64,000 nt of DNA from contig NC_085140.1 in assembly GCF_024139115.2 (NCBI RefSeq), positions 417,644,283-417,708,282 of the forward strand, written 5' to 3'. The notes beneath the pieces are model-generated. The model saw only the letters and a program-made list of their open reading frames with translations. It was not told the origin of the DNA and searched no databases. Position 1 is the stretch's first letter; each line of letters begins with the position of its first letter. The translations under genes and the position numbers were made by a program. The DNA is from Armigeres subalbatus. Lineage: Eukaryota; Arthropoda; Insecta; Diptera; Culicidae. Shown piece by piece: positions 55,734 to 64,000 of the stretch.

Positions 55734-56925
55734 GTTCGTGATTACAATTATCTCCACTGGCACATCTGTAAACGTGTTCAACGATTGCACAATTTTTATC
55801 GTCAATCATTTTGTTTGAGTCCTGTTTGTTCATCTTTTTATATCGTTATTTAAAGAATGTTCAAATCTTCGATGAATTAGTGGGTAGCAATTGTAGAATT
55901 GCCAAAAATGAAATTGTTCTATTCTATTTCTAACAAAATAGTAATCGCATCGCAAGTCAGTAACATTCTGCTGAATTGGGGAAATTTAAAATTTGGGGAA
56001 CATGTGTTTCTGGCAGCAACATTTACAGACCTTTACCTAAAAGTATCGCCAGCGGTGCACGAGGGCTACTGGTATAAATAAAAAAAAAGTCGTTTTCACT
56101 ATTGTCTGACACAATTATGGTAGCAAAACACTGGTTTTAATTTCATTATATTTATGCAACAACGGAACATGTATGCCAACGTTTGAAATTGTAAAATTTT
56201 TAAACTATACAAGGTTTGAGGAAATAGGGGTGCTGTAAACAGACTCTTACAGTGGTATGTGGAATAATAGCAGCAGAGGCCGATTTTCATACAAAATGCT
56301 GTAACTTTGTTCCACGTCGGGGAATCCCCGATGACCGATGGAGCTGAAATTTTAGCAGTGAACCACAAATATGTTGAATACCGTCAGAATGGGTCATCGC
56401 TCAAAAAGGTCTTGTAAAAAATGGGACATTTTTCTAATTTGAAAATCATAAAATTAAGCATCACTAATTAGTAGCAAAGCAAATACTGTTACGAAAAGAA
56501 ATAGTACACTGTCAGGTTTGAAGCTAATGCCTTCCCAATAATTCACCGAATTTGTAAGATCTAGATCATTTAAGTATATAAAAAAATGTTTTTAATTAAT
56601 GAAATTTACAGCTTTTTAGCTGAACTATACTGAAACAACGTCCACTGGTCTGCTGTAAAAGTCGGATCGATTTCAACACTGCGATGGCGTATTTGGTTCA
56701 CTAATGCGACGTCTCGGATCTCAAATTAGATTCCACCGAGAGATGCAAGGGAATTCAACGATCAGGAAGTCAACATGTAGAAATGCATGTACGTCGAATC
56801 AGAGTGCCATTATCTGGAAAGGGAACATTTGACAACGCGAACACTTACGTTTATTCTTTTGTGCATAGCAAGCAGAACCTGAAATATTCATCTTCATGAA
56901 GCAACTTCGGTTCGAATTTTGACAA
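55734..56925 (+). other. putative intron 1 start, no element recognised
   Basis: AT-rich sequence after the eh1 exon. No exon, repeat or RNA gene recognised before the Penelope/LINE complex begins at 56926. Confidence 0.4.
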
Positions 56926-58839
56926 ACATCGCATGAATATTCAAAACATAGAATGACAAAGTCAGACGACTACTGAACAAACTCATTCATTCGACTGTCA
57001 CTGAGTGTGCTTACTATGTGCAGAAAAAAACATAATTAGTATTGTTTATGTTGATGTTTACCGTTGAAAGTGCCTCGCGGATGAAAATCGGATTCAGTTC
57101 TATGTGAGAAATTACTTTACTCATCAGAAACATGTTCAGATTTCAGATAATTTATCAATTTGTAAAATGTGCATAAATATTCAATGACTAATACTTACTT
57201 GATACTTGATGGGCTACAGCTCTTCGATGAACCTACGCCGAATGGAGTATCCTTCTCCACTGGACTCGATCCTGGGCCAATCGCTTCCAGTCGCCCTGAA
57301 CATTGAGCGCCCTCAGGTCCTCTTCAACTGCAAAAAGCTATCGTGTACGCGGCCTTCCACGAAGCCTGCGGCCTCTTCCGGGTTCTCTACTAAATATTAT
57401 CTATGACTAATATTCAATAGAATATTGACAGTCCAGAGCCGACTATGAATGTGTCTGGAAGTGAGCTGACAAGTGAAGACAGGTGGACTTCACCAAAAAT
57501 TTTCGATTATTTTACACTCTGATAGTAAGTACTCATGTGGATGAAAGGGGTTGGTCCGTGAATAGGAGAATCGTGGGTTGGCCAATTCATGAGGACAAAT
57601 CGCAAACATTCTTTCGCCTATATATCAACCACTGCACTATGGGGATTTAGGCGGACATTAATCGGAAAATCGACTTTCATTTTTTCACTGTATTTTTTCG
57701 AGAGTAGAAACACAATATAAAAAAACCCTAAAATTACTGGTCCCTACGAGTTATATTTTTTTGAGATTTTAGTTTTTGAGAAAAAGCGATTTGAAAAAAA
57801 CGCGTTTGGCCCAAACTTGTCTTTTTTCCGTAGTGTGCATCATAGCAACACAAATTTCCAAGCAAATTTCAATATTCTACTATAATAAAAGTTCTTCCTT
57901 ATTTTTTCTTGATATTTTGTGAATAAAAATAAAAAGGGTTATATACAAGATACGACCGCCCGACGTAAACTACGTAAAGCAGATTATACGATAATTAATT
58001 TGCTTAGAGCTTAGAGTGAGGCGGCCCATTTACTATTTAGGGGGTGATCCCCCAGAGCCGGACACCTTTTAATACCGGACACTTCTTAAAACGACACTTG
58101 CAGAGGTCCCTCCTTCATCATATTAAGCACTCATTCATTCATTCATTTATTTAGTCTACATCTAAACAGATAACACTGAATCAACAATTTGACGCCACAA
58201 TACACGGTTCGAGGCCGCATCTCTCCATCCCACAGTGTTTTATTTCGTCATTTTCACGATCGAAATACAAAAACTCGAAAAGTGTTAATTTTGGATATAG
58301 GGTTTGTTCACAGAAGTTTCAAAATATTTAGGAGCGCATCTTTCGATAAAAACAGTTTGATGGTTAATCCCCCTAAAAGTTAGCTGAGAAAATTATTTTC
58401 CACTAGAATGAGATAGACACGTAGTGTCTTCCGCAAAGTTGTAGCAAATGGTAATACGAGCAACTTTGCTGAACAACCCGAGTTTCTATCTCATATATAT
58501 ATAACAAACTTAAGACGTTTTATGTAAAAACCTCATAAAAATCTAATTTTTCATTCTAACTCTTTCCAATGATTTTTCCCATTTTCCGTCTCTTCTAAAA
58601 AGTTGTTAAACAAACAAAATTACATGTTTTTGCTGAACATTGTAACATTCCATCTCACATACAACAAAAATCATTGAAAAGAGTTAAAATGAAAAAATAG
58701 ACTTTTATGGCACTTTTGGTTTTTATGGTTTATGCTAACGTAAAAACAACACGACACTAATAAAACGCGACGCGAGACAAGACATAACACTTATCGTTTT
58801 TACACTCATCAACTAAGATTTTTTTTTAAATTACCTTTT

Positions 58840-58884
58840 AAGTCGACCGGTTTCGGGCGCGATGTTGCCCACCATCAGGACTAT
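58840..58884 (-). ncRNA. hammerhead-ribozyme-like motif, copy A
   Basis: On -: stem I 5' strand AGTC, core CTGATGG (the last A of CTGATGA mutated), stem II GGGC/GCCC, core GAAA, stem III ACC/GGT, cleavage base C, stem I 3' strand GACT. The expected cleavage is between 58845 and 58844. The G at the last core position should abolish activity. It lies 12 bases after the endonuclease stop codon. Confidence 0.6.
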
Positions 58885-58894
58885 GTCCAACTGA

Positions 58895-59566
58895 CTACTT
58901 TTCGTACGTTGCTCGTACACGTTCGGTTGCAATTGTTGTTAGGGTCTTTTCGGTCAGCCCGAAAAGGTTGGATACGATGGGTGGCTCGTCTTCATTCATC
59001 ATCGGTTCCTTGGAGTTTGTGATGAACATCGACTCCCATGCGTTGAGCTGGGAGTTTTTTCTTACTGCTCTCAATAGTTTTGAATCCTCCCAGTTTATGT
59101 TGTGACCACAGTTTACTGCATGTGCGGCCACGCTCGATTCGTGTATTTTCAGTGTTTCCACAGCACTTTTGTGTTCCCTTAAACGAACTTTAATTTTGCG
59201 ACGGGTCTGACCGATGTAGACTGCAGAACAGTCATCACAGGAGATTCGGTAAACTCCTGACTGCTCTTCTGATGGAACCCTATCCTTCAGGTTACACAGT
59301 AAATCACGTAAAGTGTTTTCGCTTTTGTGTACTACGTGTAGTCCCTGTCGTCGAAGTGCGGTCTTAATTGGGTTGGTTATTCTGGGATAAAACGGTAGAC
59401 TTATTCTTCTATTTTTCTCTGCTGCTGGTTCCAGTGTTGCGATTTCCTGGCGGTGCCTTTTTCGTTTGTGTTTTCGGAGAATTGTTTCCACAAACTTCCT
59501 GTCGTACCCGTTCATTTCAGCTGCGTTGTAGATTTTATTTTCTTCCTCTTTGAATTCTGGTTCCAT
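58895..59566 (-). CDS. Penelope-like element GIY-YIG endonuclease region, copy A (5'-truncated)
   Basis: An open 223-residue frame ends at TAG (58895). A linker rich in Lys/Arg (LRKHKRKRHRQE) leads to the GIY-YIG nuclease: GVYRISCDDCSAVYIGQT, the catalytic Arg in RRKIKVRLREH, His residues in AAHAVNCGHNINW, and Glu in NAWESMF. The CDDC plus later His pair is the zinc-finger-like motif typical of Penelope nucleases. The RT half is missing, cut at 59562 by the head-to-head junction, so the first residue shown is not a real start. Confidence 0.85.
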   Translation of the reverse strand: MEPEFKEEENKIYNAAEMNGYDRKFVETILRKHKRKRHRQEIATLEPAAEKNRRISLPFYPRITNPIKTALRRQGLHVVHKSENTLRDLLCNLKDRVPSEEQSGVYRISCDDCSAVYIGQTRRKIKVRLREHKSAVETLKIHESSVAAHAVNCGHNINWEDSKLLRAVRKNSQLNAWESMFITNSKEPMMNEDEPPIVSNLFGLTEKTLTTIATERVRATYEK

Positions 59567-59709
59567 CAGAAGAGCAGTCAGGAGTTTACCGAATCTCCTG
59601 TGATGACTGTTCTGCAGTCTACATCGGTCAGACCCGCCGCAAAATTAATGTTCGTTTAAGGGAACACAAAAGTGCTGTGGAAACACTGAAAATACACGAA
59701 TCGAGCGTG
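59563..59709 (+). pseudogene. Penelope-like nuclease fragment, plus strand
   Basis: 147 bases matching 62868-63014 of the plus-strand copy (SGVYRISCDDCSAVYIG region). It lies between units A and B and joins head-to-head with copy A at GGTT (59559-59562). Confidence 0.85.
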
Positions 59710-61628
59710 AATATCGCAACATCGCATGAATATTCAAAGCATAGAATGACAAAGTCAGACGACTACTGCACAAACTCATTCATTCGACTGTCACTGAGTG
59801 TGCTTACTATGTGCAGAAAAAAACATAATTAGTATTGTTTATGTTGATGTTTACCGTTGAAAGTGCCTCGCGGATGAAAATCGGATTCAGTTCTATGTGA
59901 GAAATTACTTTACTCACCAGAAACATGTTCAGATTTCAGATAATTTATCAATTTGTAAAATGTGCATAAATATTCAATGACTAATACTTACTTGATACTT
60001 GATGGGCTACAGCTCTTCGATGAACCTACGCCGAATAGAGTATCCTTCTCCACTGGACTCGATCCTGGGCCAATCGCTTCCAGTCGCCCTGAACATTGAG
60101 CGCCCTCAGGTCCTCTTCAACTGCAAAAAGCTATCGCGGCCTTCCACGAAGCCTGCGGCCTCTTCCGGGTTCTCTACTAAATATTATCTATGACTAATAT
60201 TCAATAGAATATTGACAGTCCAGAGCCGACTATGAATGTGTCTGGAAGTGAGCTGACAAGTGAAGACAGGTGGACTTCACCAAAAATTTTCGATTATTTT
60301 ACACTCTGATAGCAAGTACTCATGTGGATGGAAGGGGTTGATTTGTAAATAGGAGAACCGTGGATTGGCCAATTCATGACGACAAATCGCAAACATTCTT
60401 TCGCCTTTATACCAACCACTGCACTATGGGGATTAAGGAGGACATTAATCGGAATATCGACTTTCACCAATATTTGTTTCTCTGTATTTTTTCGAGAGTA
60501 GAAACTCAAAATAAGAAAACCCCAAAATTTCTGGTCCCTACGAGTTATAGTTTTTGAGATTTTAGTTTTTGAGAAAAAGCGATTTATAAAAAAACGCGTT
60601 CGGTCAAAATATGTCTTTTTTCCGTAGAGTGGATCATAGCACAAATTTCCAAGCAAATTTCAATGTTCTACTATAATAAAAGTTCTTCCTTATTTTTTCT
60701 TGATATTTTGTGAATAAAAATCAAAAGGGTTATATACAAGATACGACCGCCCGACGTAAACTACGTAAAGCAGATTATAGGATAATTAATTTGCTTAGAG
60801 CTTAGAGTGAGGCGGCCCATTTACTATTTAGGGGGAGATCCCCCAGCGCCGGACACCTCTTAATACCGGACACTTCTCAAAGCGACACTTGCAGAGGTCC
60901 CTCCTTCATCTTATTAAGTACTCATTCATTCATTCATTTATTTAGTCTACATCTAAACAGATAACACTGAATCAACAATTTGACGCCACAATACACGGTT
61001 CGAGGCCGCATCTCTCCATCCCACAGTGTTTTATTTCGTCATTTTCACGATCGAAATACAAAAACTCGAAAAGTGTTAATTTTGGATATAGGGTTTGTTC
61101 ACAGAAGTTTCAAAATATTTAGGAGCGCATCTTTCGATAAAAACAGTTTGATGGTTAATCCCCCTAAAAGTTAGCTGAGAAAATTATTTTCCACTAGAAT
61201 GAGATAGACACGTAGTGTCTTCCGCAAAGTTGTAGCAAATGGTAATACGAGCAACTTTGCTGAACAACCCGAGTTTCTATCTCATATATATAACAAACTT
61301 AAGACGTTTTATGTAAAAACCTCATAAAAATCTAATTTTTCATTCTAACTCTTTCCAATGATTTTTCCCATTTTCCGTCTCTTCTAAAAAGTTGTTAAAC
61401 AAACAAAATTACATGTTTTTGCTGAACATTGTAACATTCCATCTCACATACAACAAAAATCATTGAAAAGAGTTAAAATGAAAAAATAGACTTTTATGGC
61501 ACTTTTGGTTTTTATGGTTTATGCTAACGTAAAAACAACACGACACTAATAAAACGCGACGCGAGACAAGACATAACACTTATCGTTTTTACACTCGTCA
61601 ACTAAGATTTTTTTTTAAATTACCTTTT

Positions 61629-61673
61629 AAGTCGACCGGTTTCGGGCGCGGTGTTGCCCATCATCAGGACTAT
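61629..61673 (-). ncRNA. hammerhead-ribozyme-like motif, copy B (core intact)
   Basis: On -: AGTC (stem I), CTGATGA (61661-61667), one extra T, GGGC/GCCC (stem II), GAAA, ACC/GGT (stem III), C at 61634, then GACT (stem I). All conserved core bases are present, and predicted cleavage is 61634/61633. The extra base between the core A and stem II is the one departure from the textbook layout. Confidence 0.65.
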
Positions 61674-61727
61674 GTCCAACTGACTACTTTTCGTACGTTG
61701 CTCGTACACGTTCGGTTGCAATTGTTG

Positions 61728-62356
61728 TTAGGGAATGGTCTTTTCGGCCAGCCCGAAAAGGTTGGATACGATGGGTGGCTCGTCTTCACTCATCATCGGT
61801 TCCTTGGAGTTTGTGATGAACATCGACTCCCATGCGTTGAGCTGGGAGTTTTTTCTTACTGCTCTCAACAGTTTTGAATCCTCCCAGTTTATGTTGTGAC
61901 CACAGTTTACTGCATGTGCGGCCACGCTCGATTCGTGTATTTTCAGTGTTTCCACAGCACTTTTGTGTTCCCTTAAACGAACTTTAATTTTGCGACAGGT
62001 CTGACCGATGTAGACTGCAGAACAGTCATCACAGGAGATTCGGTAAACTCCTGACTGCTCTTCTGATGGAACCCTATCCTTCAGGTTACACAGTAAATCA
62101 CGTAAAGTGTTTTCGCTTTTGTGTACTACGTGTAGTCCCTGTCGTCGAAGTGCGGTCTTAATTGGGTTGGTTATTCTGGGATAAAACGGTAGACTTATTC
62201 TTCTATTTTTCTCTGCTGCTGGTTCCAGTGTTGCGATTTCCTGGCGGTGCCTTTTTCGTTTGTGTTTTCGGAGAATTGTTTCCACAAACTTCCTGTCGTA
62301 CCCGTTCATTTCAGCTGCGTTGTAGATTTTATTTTCTTCCTCTTTGAATTCTGGTT
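61728..62356 (-). pseudogene. Penelope-like element GIY-YIG region, copy B
   Basis: Nearly the same protein as copy A, with Arg to Cys in the GQT(R/C)RK segment. An insertion near 61734 shifts the last residues (LFGLAEKTIP-stop) and removes the usual C-terminal tail. The 5' end stops at the head-to-head junction (62356). Confidence 0.8.
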
Positions 62357-63255
62357 TATCAGCTCAATTAAATTCACTGTTGAAAAAGAGGTGGATGGCA
62401 AACTTCCCTTTCTTGACCTTATGATCATGAAAACAGAAGATGGCACACTAAAGTTTGGAATATATCGAAAACCCACATCAACTGATCGGTACATAACATC
62501 TGACTCCAATCATTTTGGTGCTCAGAAACAAGCAGCATTCCACTCTATGGCACATCGACTGTACAACGTACCCATGGATAAACCTGAATTCGAAGAGGAA
62601 GAAAATAAAATCTACAACGCAGCTGAAATGAACGGGTACGACAGGAAGTTTGTGGAAACAATTCTCCGAAAACACAAACGAAAAAGGCACCGCCAGGAAA
62701 TCACAACACTGGAACCAGCAGAAGAGAAAAATAGAAGAATAAGTCTACCGTTTTATCCCATAATAACCAACCCAATTAAGACCGCACTTCGACGACAGGG
62801 ACTACACGTAGTACACAAAAGCGAAAACACTTTACGTGATTTACTGTGTAACCTGAAGGATAGGGTTCCATCAGAAGAGCAGTCAGGAGTTTACCGAATC
62901 TCCTGTGATGACTGTTCTGCAGTCTACATCGGTCAGACCCGCCGCAAAATTAAAGTTCGTTTAAGGGAACACAAAAGTGCTGTGGAAACACTGAAAATAC
63001 ACGAATCGAGCGTGGCCGCACATGCAGTAAACTGTGGTCACAACATAAACTGAGAGGATTCACAACTGTTGAGAGCAGTAAGAAAAAACTCCCAGCTCAA
63101 CGCATGGGAGTCGATGTTCATCACAAACTCTAAGGAACCGATGATGAATGAAGACGAGCCACCCATCGTATCCAACCTTTTCGGGCTGACCGAAAAGAAC
63201 ATTCCCTAACAACAATATTGCAACCGAACGTGTACGAGCAACGTACGAAAAGTAG
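62357..63255 (+). pseudogene. Penelope-like element RT end and GIY-YIG endonuclease, copy C
   Basis: It starts in the RT thumb (KEVDGKLPFLDLMIMKTEDG, FGIYRKPTSTDRYI, HFGAQKQAAFHSMAHRLYNV). It continues through the same linker to GVYRISCDDCSAVYIGQT. A TGG-to-TGA change (63051-63053) cuts it in the nuclease domain, before the Glu block. The natural stop TAG is at 63253-63255. Confidence 0.85.
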
Positions 63256-63265
63256 TCAGTTGGAC

Positions 63266-63310
63266 ATAGACCTGATGATGGGCAACATCGCGCCCGAAAC
63301 CGGTCGACTT
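63266..63310 (+). ncRNA. hammerhead-ribozyme-like motif, copy C
   Basis: CTGATGA (63272-63278), GGGC/GCCC, GAAA (63296-63299), ACC/GGT, C at 63305, then GACT. The core is intact, but stem I has AGAC instead of AGTC, losing one of four pairs. Predicted cleavage is 63305/63306. Confidence 0.6.
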
Positions 63311-63709
63311 AAAAGGTAATTTTAAAAAAATCTTAGTTGACGAGTGTAAAAACGATAAGTATTATGTCTTGTTTCGCGTCGCGTTTTATTAGTGTAGACT
63401 TTTATGGGGTTTTTACATAAAACGTCTTAAGTTTGTTATATATAAGAGATAGAAACTCGGGTTGTTCAGCAAAGTTGCTCGTATTAACATTTGCTACAAC
63501 TTTGCGGAAGACCCTACGTGTCTATCTCATTCTGGTGGAAAAATAATTTCCTCAACTAACTTTTAGGGGGATTAATCATCTAACTGTTTTTGTCGAAAGA
63601 TGCGCTCCTAAACATCTTGAAACTTCTGTGAACGAACCCTATATTCAAAATCAACACTTTTCGAGTTTTTGTATTTCGATCGTTAAAATGACGAAATAAA
63701 ACACAGTGC

Positions 63710-64000
63710 ATCCTCGGATAAGCCCCACGCTCGCTAAGTCGTTTTACACCTAGTCTGCCCATCTCGCTCGCTGCGCTCCACGCCGTCTCGTACCTGCCGG
63801 ATCGAAAGAAAACACCATCTTTGCAGGGTTGCTGTCCGACATTCTTGCAACATGTCCCGTCCATCGTACCCTTCCGGCTTTAGCTATCTTCTGGATACTG
63901 GGTTCGCCGTAGAGTTGGACGAGCTCATGGTTCATTCTTCGTCGCCACACACCGTCTTCTTGCACACCGCCAAAGATGGTCCTAAGTACCCGTCTCTCGA
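63710..64000 (-). pseudogene. endonuclease/RT LINE C-terminal region, runs off the window
   Basis: On -: QEDGVWRRRMNHELVQLYGEPS, GRVRWTGHVARMSDSNPAKMVF and GAQRARWAD, closely similar to 50229-50672. Its 3' tail is the segment at 58127-58230, displaced by the Penelope complex. The 5' part lies outside the window. Confidence 0.75.

Larger units (their letters stand above)
56926..59718. repeat. 2.8-kb tandem duplication, unit A
   Basis: The sequence from ACATCGCATGAATATTC (56926) to 59562 is nearly the same as unit B (59719-62356), offset 2793-2794. Each unit carries a unique flank (to 58126), a LINE 3' tail (58127-58230 in A) and the 3' part of a minus-strand Penelope element. Differences are scattered substitutions and small indels (for example GTGTAC present near 57350 in A, absent in B). 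Confidence 0.9.
59719..62356. repeat. 2.64-kb tandem duplication, unit B
   Basis: Second copy of 56926-59562. It ends at the head-to-head junction with the plus-strand Penelope copy at 62356/62357. Confidence 0.9.
58231..63709. mobile_element. Penelope-like element complex (two minus copies, one plus copy, one fragment)
   Basis: Its outer ends are inverse copies (CACAGTGTTTTATTTCG at 58231 and CGAAATAAAACACAGTG at 63709). They split one LINE, whose 3' tail is at 58127-58230 and whose body is at 63710-64000, with CATCC repeated at both borders. The interior is a head-to-head pair (minus, then plus from 62357) later enlarged by the tandem duplication. Penelope elements typically insert as tandem or inverted partial copies. 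Confidence 0.8.

Noticed and set aside
57206..57406. 66-codon frame repeated at 59999-60193 (MMGYSSSMNLRR)
   Set aside because: Duplicated only because the whole 2.8-kb unit is duplicated. The second copy has an in-frame deletion, but there is no sign of a start context or homology.

Overview
The window is nuclear DNA from a dipteran insect, most likely a culicine (Aedes-type) mosquito. It holds short, spliced, conserved insect genes with GT-AG introns. These sit in AT-rich DNA packed with nested transposons: Jockey, R1 and endonuclease/RT-type LINEs, a Feilai-like SINE, Ty3/gypsy, hAT, Penelope, and many palindromic MITEs. The species call is inference; nothing here proves it.

Region 1-21 kb holds two convergent genes whose exon phases close completely. 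The splicing factor RBM17/SPF45 is on + (1613-3870, 4 exons, 414 aa). The E3 ubiquitin ligase RNF123/KPC1 is on - (20307 down to 4224, 11 exons, 1391 aa, SPRY domain to C-terminal C3HC4 RING). RNF123 intron 6 (10.5 kb) is a transposon graveyard: a gypsy pol split by a 3-kb hAT with a perfect 8-bp target duplication, a dead R1-clade LINE, and a 2.5-kb TIR element with a 5-bp duplication.

Region 21-38 kb holds five tRNA genes (three Gln-TTG, two Cys-GCA) in both orientations among repeated MITEs and nested TA-target palindromes. A 4.25-kb Jockey-clade LINE with a 12-bp target-site duplication is also here, as is a LINE RNase H domain split by a second hAT element.

Region 38-47 kb is accessory DNA. 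A polypyrimidine element hosts a 2.1-kb long-TIR transposon encoding a broken DDE-like protein. Next comes a family of TA-flanked elements built on the palindrome ACCCATTAATGGGT. One member carries what look like spliced exons; another is only 48 bp.

Region 47-56 kb is gene-poor, with LINE remnants and one probable first coding exon (55246-55733) of an eh1-motif, homeobox-type transcription factor whose remaining exons lie outside the window.

Region 56.9-64 kb is a Penelope-like retroelement complex. It has three GIY-YIG copies arranged head-to-head and in tandem, each followed by a hammerhead-ribozyme-like motif, inserted in an older LINE.
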